DNA of 64,000 nucleotides. It comes from Anaeramoeba ignava (Eukaryota > Metamonada > Anaeramoebidae). The stretch spans positions 318,399-382,398 of the forward strand of contig JAPDFW010000080.1 of assembly GCA_028826165.1 (NCBI GenBank), given 5' to 3'. Of this stretch, positions 31,969-46,925 are shown piece after piece. Numbering within the stretch: position 1 is the stretch's first letter; each line of letters begins with the position of its first letter. The notes beneath the pieces were generated by a model, which saw nothing but the letters and a program-made list of their open reading frames with translations, had not been told where the DNA came from and made no database searches. The position numbers were made by a program, and so were the translations under genes.

Positions 31969-33444
31969 ATGAATAAAAAATCTTTAGGTTATGATTATGA
32001 TTTTTTATTTAAAATTTTATTTATTGGAGATTATAGAGTTGGAAAAACAAGTTTATGGAAAAGATATTGTGATAATAAGTTTGGTGATTATGATTTAAGT
32101 GTTGATTTCAAAATAAAAATGATAGAAATTGAAGGAAAAATAATTAAATTACAAATTTGGGATACATCTGGTCAAGGTTTTTATAATTAAAAATAATTTA
32201 AAATATTCAAATTTAAATTCAAAATTAATTTTTAATTTAATTTTTATTTTCCAAATTTTAAAGAACGTTTTAGACCAATTCCATCAGGTTTTTTTTAAAA
32301 AAAAACAAATTTATTTCAAAAAATTAATATTAATCCAAAATCAATCCAAAATTATTTCATTATTATTTAAGCTTATTATAGAGCAGTTCATGGAATTATT
32401 TTAGTTTATGATATTACTAATAAAGATTCTTTTAATAATATTAATAATTTTTGGATTGAAGAAATCAAAAAATATGCAAATGAAAATCTTCAAATTATTT
32501 TAATTGGAAATAAAAATGATTTAGAAGAAAAAAGAATAATTTCAAAAGAAGAAGGAGAAGATTTTACTGATGAATTACAAATTCCTTTTTATGAAGTTTC
32601 TGCTAAAAATAATATTAATATTGATGATGCTTTTTTTCATTTAGCAACAAATATTCTTGAAAATCTTGGTAAAGATAGTCAATTAAAAACAAGAATCAAT
32701 GAAAGAAATAAATATACAATTCAAGAAGATTTTAAACAATTATTTGAAAGAAAAGAATTATGTGATTTTGAAATTGAATGTAAAGATGATCAAAATCCAT
32801 TTAATAAAATCAAAATTCCAATTCATAAATTAATTATTCAAAACAGATTAAAAATTAATGAAAATCAAATCAAAAATGAGTTATATTCAATTTTATTACA
32901 AAATTCAGAAAAAGAAGTTAATATTTTATTAGAATGGATTTATTTTGGAAAAGTTTTATATTCAAATTTATCAATTTTAAAAGAATGGAAAAATAAACTT
33001 TCAAATATTATTTGTGAAATTGAATTTAAAACAGGAACAAAATCATTTTTAAAAGATTTAGAAATATTAATGAATTCAGAAGAAACTAAAGATTTTCAAA
33101 TTATTTCAAATAATCAAATAATCAAAGTTCATAAAATAATATTATTAACCAGAAGTGAATTATATCGAGGAATGTTTATTAATGTAACTGAAGATAAAAC
33201 CAATCAAGTTCATGAATACAGTAATAAAGAACTTAAAACTATTCAATCATTAATCCATTTTTTTTATACTGATGAACTTCCAAAAATTGAAAAATCAAAA
33301 ATTTATGAAGAATTAAAAGAATGTGTTGATTATTTTCAATTAAATTCAACAAGATTAATTCAAATTATTCAAAAAATTGAAAAAGAAATTCAAAATCAAA
33401 ATCAAAATCAAAATCAAAATCAAAAGAAATGTTTAATTTTTTGA
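31969..33444 (+). CDS. Rab GTPase-BTB-BTB-CaaX protein, array member 5
   Basis: Exons 31969-32176, 32264-32287 (24 bases, ERFRPIPS) and 32372-33444 encode 434 residues. The N-terminus is [12 protein letters not shown] as in member 3. The P-loop reads GDYRVGKT, with Arg at the position equivalent to Ras Gly13. Switch I is shortened (GDYDLSVDF, lacking the usual T-I/V-G spacing), which could impair Mg2+/GTP coordination. Two BTB domains and a short NQ linker precede KKCLIF. The frame is intact throughout. Confidence 0.84.
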
Positions 33445-33517
33445 AATTTAAAAAATATTTTTTTTCATTTTTTCATTTTTCATTTTTCATTTTTCATTTT
33501 TCAATTAATTAATTATA

Positions 33518-34936
33518 ATGCAAAATAAAAAAGAAAAATATGATTTTATGTTTAAAATTGTATTAGTTGGTTTTTTTGAAGTTGGAAAAACACAAATTTT
33601 ATCAAGATTTTGTGATAATCAATTTACAGATGAATATGAACAAACTATTGGAGCTGCTTTCAAAACAAAAACAATAGAAATTGAAGGAAAAATAATTAAA
33701 TTACAACTTTGGGATATATCTGGTCCAGGTTTTTATAATTAAAAATAATTTAATTTAATTTAATTTCAATTTTAAATTATTTTCCAAAATTTAAAGAACG
33801 TTTTAGAACAATTACTCCAAGTATCTTTTCTTAAAAAAAAAGCAAATTTATCTCAAAATATTAATATTAATCCAATATTAATCCAAAATTATTTCATTAT
33901 TATTTAAGTGTATTTTAGAGGAGCAAAAAGGTTTTTAGTTTATGATATTACTAATCAAGATTCTTTGAGAAATATTAATGGTTATTGGATGGAAAAAATC
34001 AAAGAAGTTACAAATGAAAATCTTCAAATGATTTTAATTGGAAATAAAAATGATTTAGAAGAAAAAAGAATAATTTCAAAAGAAAAAGGAAAAGAATTTG
34101 CTGATAAATTACAAATTCCTTTTTATGAAATTTCTGTTAAAAATAATATTAATATTGATGATGCTTTTTATCATTTAACAACAAATATTCTTGAAAATAT
34201 TGATTATAATGAAGATGAAAATATAATTAAATATACAATTCAAAATGATTTTAAACAATTATTTGAAAGAAAAGAATTATGTGATTTTGAAATTGAATGT
34301 AAAGATGACCAAAATCCTCTTAATAAAATCAAAATTCCAATTCATAAATTAATTATTCAAAATAGATTAAAAATTAATGAAAATCAAATCAAAAATGAGT
34401 TATATTCAATTTTATTACAAAATTCAGAAAAAGAAGTTAATATTTTATTAGAATGGATTTATTTTGGAAAAGTTTTATATTCAAATTTATCAATTTTAAA
34501 AGAATGGAAAAATAAACTTTCAAATATTTGTAAAATTGAATTTAAAACAGGAACAACATCATTTTTAAAAGATTTAGAAATATTAATGAATTCAGAAGAA
34601 ACTAAAGATTTCCAAATTATTTCAAATAATCAAAAAATCAAAGTTCATAAAATAATATTATTAGCCAGAAGTGAATTATATCGAGGAATGTTTATTAATG
34701 TAACTGAAGATAAAACTAATCAAGTTCATGAATACAGTAATAAACAATTCAAAACTATTCAATCATTAATCCATTTTTTTTATACTGATGAACTTCCAAA
34801 AATTGAAAAATCAAAAATTTATGAAGAATTAAAAGAATGTGTTGATTATTTTCAATTAAATTCAACAAGATTAATTCAAATTATTCAAAAAATTGAAAAT
34901 GAAAAAGAAAAAGAAAAGAAATGTTTAATTTTTTGA
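33518..34936 (+). CDS. Rab GTPase-BTB-BTB-CaaX protein, array member 6 (G3 Gln replaced by Pro)
   Basis: Exons 33518-33728, 33797-33820 (24 bases, ERFRTITP) and 33909-34936 give 420 residues. The P-loop is GFFEVGKT. The G3 motif is DISGP: the catalytic Gln codon CAA is CCA (near 33725-33727). In Ras-type GTPases loss of this Gln abolishes intrinsic hydrolysis, so this copy may be locked or work as a pseudo-GTPase. The first strand after switch II lost one residue in frame (AKRFLVYD for AKGVLLVYD). Two BTBs and KKCLIF are intact. It is the last gene of the array, convergent with BUD13. Confidence 0.84.
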
Positions 34937-34998
34937 AAATAAAAATTTGAATGATTTACAATAAAAGAAAAAAACCATTTTCTAAATAAAAAATATTT

Positions 34999-36122
34999 TT
35001 AAATATCTTCAGTATCATAATAAAGCTGTTCCTTTTTTAAATTGTTTAATTTAGTTTGAGCAACAAACCATTTCTCTTCAAAATTATTTGAACGATCAAT
35101 ACCATCCCACCAAGGACCAGGAGGGATATTAAATCTATTTTTAGAATGAGGACCATTATAAATTTTTTTTGGTTTAGGAATTATTGTTGATCCATCAAGA
35201 TGATAATATTTTTTATTTGAATTTTCATTTGAATTTTTTAAATTTTCATTTGAATTTCCATTTGAATTTTTTAAATTTTCATTTTTTGAATTTTCATTGA
35301 AATTTTCATTTTTTGAATTTTCATTGAAATTTTCATTTAAATTTTCATTTGAATTTGAATTTTCATTCAATTTATCCTTGTGTTTCTTTCTATGTTTTCT
35401 TTTTTTTTCCTTCTTTTTTTCCTTCTTTTTTTGTTTCTTCTTTTTTTTCTTCATTTCCTTTTTATCCTTTTCATTTTCATCAACAATATCAATATAATTT
35501 TGCAAAGGATCACCCCATCTTTGTTTAGATTTATAATAATCATTAAGTTCTTCATCATCAGAATATTGAGTAAATTTAGTATCATTTTTTGCCAGTTCAA
35601 GTTCTTGTTTTTTCTTGTCATTTTTCCCAATTCCCCATTCCATTTCAGCTTCATCTGTTTGAATATATTCACCTCTTTGTTGGTTTAAAAATTCATTTAA
35701 CATTTCTAATTTTCTTCCATGTCGATCAACTGGAAATTCTTCTTCTTTTTGTTTTCTTTGTTTAATTTTATATTGATTTTGTTTTTGAAAATTTCTAGTA
35801 TTTTCTGTTGAATTTGAAACTGTTTTCCAACTTCCTGTTGGTTTATTTTCCTTTAAATCTTTTAAATTAAATATAAATTAAATTTTTAAATTAAATTTTT
35901 AAATTAAATTTTTCAATTAAATTTTTAAATTAAATTTTTCAATTAAATTTTTAAATTAAATTTTTATTTACTTTTTATATTGGAAAGATCAATAAATTGT
36001 GTATTTGTGTTATTTTTTAAAAAGTCCTCATCTTCATCTATAATTTTTATTCCTTTTTGTTTAGATTTTCTTTTTTTAATTTTTTTTTTTGTTTTATCAA
36101 TATATTTTTGTTTATCAGACAT
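34999..36122 (-). CDS. BUD13: BUD13/CWC26 splicing factor (RES complex)
   Basis: BUD13 is a subunit of the RES complex of the spliceosome (pre-mRNA retention and splicing). Two exons (36122-35972, 35858-34999) join in phase 1 to give 336 residues. Exon 1 has a Lys-rich start and an acidic IIDEDEDF motif. Exon 2 has VDRHGRKLEML and, after a long Lys and Asn/Glu-rich linker, the diagnostic C-terminus: IPKPKKIYNGPHSKNRFNIP, then WWDGIDRSNNFEEKWF. The intron (about 113 bases) is TTTTTAAATTAAA repeats. Convergent with the Rab-BTB array; its promoter faces the CH-domain gene. Confidence 0.9.
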
Positions 36123-36343
36123 TTTAAATGAAAAAAAAAAATGAAAAAAATAAATTATAATTTATAAAAATTTTTAGTAATTTTTATTTGGTTTTTTTTT
36201 GTTTGGTTTTTTTAATAAAAAAAAATTTTTTTTCTTTTTTTTTTTATCTTGAAAGAAATCATTTTTTTTTGTTTCTTTTTTTATTTTCTTTTCCAATTTT
36301 TTCTTTTTAAAACAAAAAAAAACACAAAAAACAACACTTTTCA
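36123..36343. promoter_or_regulatory. Divergent promoter between BUD13 and CH-domain gene
   Basis: A 221-base spacer with TTTTTTTCATTTTTTTTTTTCATTT-like sequence directly upstream of BUD13. T-rich tracts followed by an A-rich TTTTTAAAACAAAAAAAAAC segment lie upstream of the plus-strand ATG. No coding content. Confidence 0.5.
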
Positions 36344-39300
36344 ATGTCAACCACAAATAAATCACTTTCTTCTTGGATTTTGAAATTAAAAGGAAGTAGT
36401 ATTAATTTTATAAATAATGATAAAAAGCTTTCTTATCAATTATGCGAATTAATAAATGCAATTATTCCAAATAAAATACCAAAAATTTCAATGTAAATTA
36501 AAATTCATTTTAAAATTAATATCAATATTAAAATTAATATCAATATTAAAAATAAAATCTAAATTAAAATTAAAATTAATATCAATATTAAAATTAAAAT
36601 CTAAATTAATATTAAAATCTAAATTAAAATAAAATTCCAATTAAAATCTAAATTAAAATCAAAATCTAAATTAAAATTAAAATTAAAATTAAAATTAAAA
36701 TTCATTTATAAAATTAAAATTAAAATTAAAATCTAAATCTAAATTAATATTAAATTAAAATTAAAATCTAAATTAAAATCAAATCAAAATTAAAATTCAA
36801 ATTAAAATTCAAATTATAAATTAAAATTAAAATTAAAATTAAAATTAAAATTAAAATCAAAATTAATATTAAAATTAAAATTAAAATTAAAATTAAAATC
36901 TAAATTAAAATTAAAATTAAAATTAAAATCTAAATTAAAATCAAAATTCCAATCACCATCATAAATTAAAATTAAAATTAAAAATAAAATTCCAATTAAA
37001 ATCTAAATTAAAATTAAAATCTAAATCAAAATTAAAAATCTAAATTAAAATTAAAATCTAAATCAAAATTCAAATTATAAATTAAAATTCATTTTGAAAT
37101 TAAAATTAAAATTAAAATTAAAAATAAATAGGTTTGATTCAATATACAATTACAAGCAATTCCTCTTATTCTGCCAAGAATATGGTGTCTCCAAGGAATT
37201 CTTATGTACACCATTAGACATAATCAAAGACCCAAACAAAGATTATCTTTATCCAATTTTAATTGAACTCAAAAAAATACATGAAAAAAAACAAAACAAA
37301 AACATCAAAAAATATTTATTCGTTCAACACACAGAAGAAATTTATCAACAAAAAAACTGGAAAGCACCCCAAGAAATTCCACTAACACAACAAGAAACAA
37401 TTCAAAATTTAACATTAAGTAACAAAGCACTTGAAAAAACACGAAAAAAGGCAAAAGCGTATTTTATTGAAGGAAAAGTAGAATTTCCAGTCAAACTTGT
37501 TAACCTAGCAAACACAAAAAGTGATGAAATTGAAGATGATTTTGAAGTGAATTTGTATATGGATTCAGAAAGAATTAAAATATTGATTTTCAATGAAATT
37601 TACATTGAACATAAATCGCTTGAAAAAACAGAAATTAAATTATTATATGATAGTAAAGAATCAGATCTAATGATGTTGCAGATGAAGAATTTGCCACCGG
37701 TTTATATGAGATGCTCAAGTTCAACAGATCGACATATAATTGGACTTACCTTTTATTTATTCCAAACTTACTCACACCCACAACATTATCTGGAGATTTT
37801 TTCTCGCAACAAAGCAAAATTTCTCGGCGAAGAACTCGAGAAATCCATGGTTGTGGAAAAACTAGCAAAAAAAGGAAACGTTATTTTTGAGGAACTTCGG
37901 ATTCTCAACAATGATTCAAATCTTGAAAATTGTTCGCTTCAACTGGAGGCTGATCGAATGTATATAATTTTTGAAACGCTTTCGACACCGCCAATTCTGA
38001 TCACTTTTAGCGAGTTTTTCCGCGCAAAGTTTGACCAGAATAGCGACCATAACATTTCTTTTGAATATGGGGAATATGTTGCAGAAAAAATAATCTTCAT
38101 ATTTTGCAAGAATAAATTGATTCGCGATTTAATTTGCAGTTGTGTTAATGAATTCCATTCGAATTACAAAAGAATAGTTAAAGAAGACGAGAAGGTTTTT
38201 GAAGGACAAAGAAAGCGAATTGAGGAAAAAAATCCTGTTGTTCATCAGCCGATCAATTATCATGAATTCGAGTGCAAGGTTCATGTTAATAACCAAATTA
38301 TTGAAAAGGCACAAATTTTTGTGGAATATAATGGTCTCAAAATCGTCTGCAATAATTGTACTTATACAAGTTTATATAATAAATTTTCAGGGATTATGCA
38401 TCATGAACAAGCAAAGAATTTGCTGTGTATTTCTTTTGATTTGCTTCCAAATTCATCTCTTGTGATTGAATTTCCAACACAAAAAAAGGCAGAAGAATTT
38501 TCAATTTATTTCAGTATTTTCCAGAACTTAAATGATGTAAAAAAAACGCAATCAATAACACCTCAATCAACTAATAGCAAAGAGGAAACGTTCCAAGCAT
38601 TTTTCCACACGATGAACACGGAAGGAGTCGAGGAGGGTGCTATTACGATCAAGGAGCAAACAATGGTGCTCATTTTTTCAGGAATGCATTTTGCTCGTTT
38701 GATTGAAAACTCGAATATTTTTTGGCAGCCTTGCTCTTCTTATTGCACAGCAATTCTCGACAAAAAAAAGCAAGTCATATTCCACTTCAGCGGCCAAAAT
38801 GTGCGATGCAAGTTTATTGAGGATTATAATCGCCAGAGGACGCTGAACAATCTTTTCAAGGCGCAAGTTAACGCGTTCGAGAAAAAAACACTGGAAAACA
38901 AAAACAAACCCTTTTCTATATTTAAAGTTGATTATGGGAAGACCTTTTTCCAATTTACAGACAAAATCAAGATCAAAATTGATCATCAAGAAATCCAGTT
39001 TTTTGTAAAAGACCAGATTTTGCATGCATTTTTTAACGATCCTAATTTGGGATTTAGTACTTTGGAAACTCACCCAAAAATCTTGAAAATTAAATTCTCG
39101 GGCGATTCTGAAATTGTTATTCGGTTTGCAAATATAAATGATGCAGAAAAAGCAACGAAAATCATCAAGAAAAATCTGGTGAAAAACCGAATGGAAAAAG
39201 ACTCGAAAAATTTTTCGCGAACAGCAATTGAAGAGGAGATTCGGAATTTGGAAGAAATACGAAGAATCAAAGACCAGGAATATATGGTGAGAATGGCAGT

Positions 39301-41071
39301 AGGGCATCACCAATCAGAAGAACTAGAACAATCCATTCATAAGCCAGCATTTTATCCTTATTTAGTGACGACGAAGGATGATGTTGAGGGGAATATGCAG
39401 CGCTCGATAGATTTTGCGTGGCATGCGATTGCAAGATTTACTCGGCATTATTCAATGGATCGTTCAGGCGTCGATAAAGTAATCCTCAACTTTGCAAATG
39501 GGGAAGCAATGTTCAAAATTTTGCTGATGAAAAATGGAGTTGTTGACCAGGAAGCACACATGCATATCGATAAACACGGATTCTTGATCAAGTTCAGTCA
39601 TCAATCAGAGAATTTAATATATTATACTTTTGGAGAGAATAATCCAGCAAGAATTCGCAGGGGAAAGAAATTTGTTGACTTTGTTCTGAACGCGGCGGAT
39701 CAAGAAATAATGTTCGAAGTAGATTCGCTTGCGAACAATTATATTTTATGGAAAAGTTTTTTGATGATTCAGTACTACACACCCAAGAAAATCCGCGCGC
39801 TCGAATTACCCGCATATATTCTCGATGAAGAAGACGAAATTAACGCTCTTCTTCTTCGGTTCTTCTCAGAATCGCCGACTTTCGGTGTTGAAGTTTTCTT
39901 TTCTTCTTCCAAAATTTCTGCGAGTGTAAAAGTGGATTGGGTGCAAATCTCAATTTTTCTTCAAAACGGCCAGCAATTCTATTTTCCTTGGTCGGAGCAC
40001 ACAACCATGTTTTATCTTGATTCGTATTCCCGTCGAGTCATTAAACTTAGCGGCATTTCTCAAGATAGTTATATTGCTCTTTATCTCGTTCTTAATAATC
40101 ATGTTTCTGCTCGTGCTCTTTATCTTTGCTTCCTTATCTTCAGGTTCTTTTCTCTTGATGAACCTCTTAAAAAACCCGCTTTTATTAATGATACTCTTAT
40201 GAACCGTTTCCATTCTATTTTGAACTCAAAGAATTCTCTTCTTTCTTTCTTAAAAAACTTCAGTAATTTTGATGAATTTGCTGATTTTTTTTCGATTGAT
40301 TTAGAATTTGATCAAAAAGATTTGGATAATTTTTTACCAGTTCAAAAAAAAGAAAATCAAAATCAAAATGAAATTGAAATTGAAATTGAAAATAAAATTG
40401 AAAATGAAAATAAAATTGAAAATGAAAATAAAATTGAAAATCAAAATCAAATTGAAAATCAAAATCAAAATCAAAATCAAAATCAAAATCAAAATCAAAA
40501 TCAAAATCAAAATCAAAATCAAAATCAAAATCAAAATCAAATTGAAAATCAAATTGAAAATCAAAATCAAAATCAAAATCAAAATCGCAGTTTTTCTCAA
40601 ATTCCAAGAACTAAACGAGTTGTAAGACTTGAAAAAGATCTCCAAAAAAAAGACAGAAAAAAACAAAATATTCTTCATAGTTATACTAAGTCTTCTTTTG
40701 AACAAACTGATATTGATCAAATTAAACAGAAAAAACAAGAAGAACTTGAGTTAAGAGTTTTTCAAGAAATACAAAATATTTGGTCCAAAGTTCCTGTTAA
40801 TTTGAATGTTTTGATTCAATTAAATACTAAATTTATTCCTGCAATTCTTAAAATAAATAAGAAATTTCTACAAATTAGAAGTCAAAATTTGAAAAAAAAT
40901 TGGAAAAGTAAATGGAAAAGTTTATCAATTCAAAATTTGGATAAAAATTCTCTTTTTGTTGTTTTTCGATTTGCTAAAAATCAAGTTTTATCTTTATATT
41001 TTGATTCTTTATATGAACTTTTATTGTGTGTTTCTGCAGTTAATTATAAGCAAAATTTAAAAAGAAAATGA
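36344..41071 (+). CDS. Large CH-domain protein with serial PH-like segments
   Basis: Exon 1 (36344-36492) and exon 2 (37132-41071) join in phase 2 to give 1362 residues. Residues 1-105 are a calponin-homology domain split by the intron: WILKLKG, LCELINAIIPNKIPKI, then FLLFCQEYGVSKEFLCTPLD. The rest contains about seven or eight ~100-residue beta-rich segments, each ending in a helix-like element (e.g. VIRFANINDAEKATKII; FRFAKNQVLSLYFDSLYELL). The pattern suggests degenerate PH-like folds. A (NQ/IEN)n tract spans residues ~1120-1200. CH domains bind actin, microtubules or signalling partners. Exact family unknown. The centre (37.8-40.2 kb) is clearly richer in G+C than the flanks. Confidence 0.75.
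36493..37131. repeat. (aaaatt / aaaatctaaatt)n intron
   Basis: A 639-base intron of the CH-domain gene, made of AAAATTAAAATCTAAATT units between a GTAAATT donor and a TAG acceptor. It splits the CH domain. Confidence 0.88.
40340..40590 (+). repeat. Coding (caaaat)n / (gaaaataaaatt)n tract
   Basis: A hexanucleotide and 12-base repeat encoding Gln-Asn and Ile-Glu-Asn units within the CH-domain protein. Confidence 0.85.
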
Positions 41072-41104
41072 AATGATTTTAAAATAAAAAATTTAATTTA
41101 AAAT

Positions 41105-41220
41105 TGAATTAAAATTTTTTTATTTTTCTTTTTGAAACTTTTTTTATTTTTCTTTTTGAAACTTTTTTTATTTTTCTTTTTGAAAATTTTTTATTTTTCT
41201 TTTTGAAAATTTTTTATTAA
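41105..41220. repeat. Short tandem repeat ATTTTTCTTTTTGAAA, about 4-5 copies
   Basis: Units of about 24 bases (TTTTTTATTTTTCTTTTTGAAAC) repeat four or five times just after the CH-gene stop. Position between two convergent genes suggests 3' flank or terminator sequence, but nothing shows function. Confidence 0.7.
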
Positions 41221-41334
41221 ATTGTTCCAAAAAAAAATCAAATCAAATCAAACCAAACCAAATCAAAAAAGAAAGAATAATGAAAAGAATAAAAAAAAAA
41301 TAAAATGGAAAAAGGAAAAAAATCTCAACAAGAT

Positions 41335-41480
41335 CCATTTTGAAATCAAATAAAATGAAATCAAGTAAAATAAATTGAAATAAAATAAATTGAAGTAAAA
41401 TAAAGTAAAATAAATTGAAGTAAATTGAAGTAAATTGAAATAAATTGAAATAAATTGAAATAAATTGAAATAAAGCAAAT
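41335..41480. repeat. (taaattgaaa / gtaaaataaattgaa)n tandem repeat
   Basis: Ten- to fifteen-base AAATAAATTGAAATAAATTG units between two convergent genes. No coding signal. Confidence 0.7.
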
Positions 41481-41496
41481 TCAAAATTTGGAAAGA

Positions 41497-46608
<5,112 letters not shown>

Positions 46609-46925
46609 TTGTTTTTGTTTTTGTTTTTGTTTTTGTTTTTGTTTTTGTTTTAATAAAAATTTAAAAATAATAAAAAAATGAAAAAAATTAATTAAAAAAA
46701 ATGATCAAAATAAAATAAAAAAAAATTTATTATTAAGTTTATTCAATTGTTGACTAATTTTTTAAAAAAATTATTTTTTTAATCTTTTTTTTTTTTAATT
46801 TTTTTTTAAAATAAAAAATAATAAAAAAATCTAATAAAGAAATTCTAAAAAATTTATCTATTCTTTTTAAAATCAAAAGAAGAAAAAAAAAATTCAATTC
46901 AAATCAAATCAATTCAATTCTTGTT
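46609..46925. other. Intergenic spacer with (gttttt)n and poly-A/T
   Basis: Contains a GTTTTTGTTTTT tract directly upstream of the C2-WW start codon, then AATGAAAAAAATT and mixed A/T runs up to the SPB4 stop. No gene is recognised. Confidence 0.5.

Noticed and set aside
25776-34936. Calling the Rab-BTB proteins RhoBTB orthologues
   Set aside because: The GTPase lacks a Rho insert and has Rab-like YYRGA/YDIT/GNKNDL features; similarity of domain order alone is not orthology.
36174-36365. Short minus-strand frame over the BUD13/CH spacer
   Set aside because: Phe/Lys low-complexity, overlaps the promoter and the first exon of the CH gene, with no homology.
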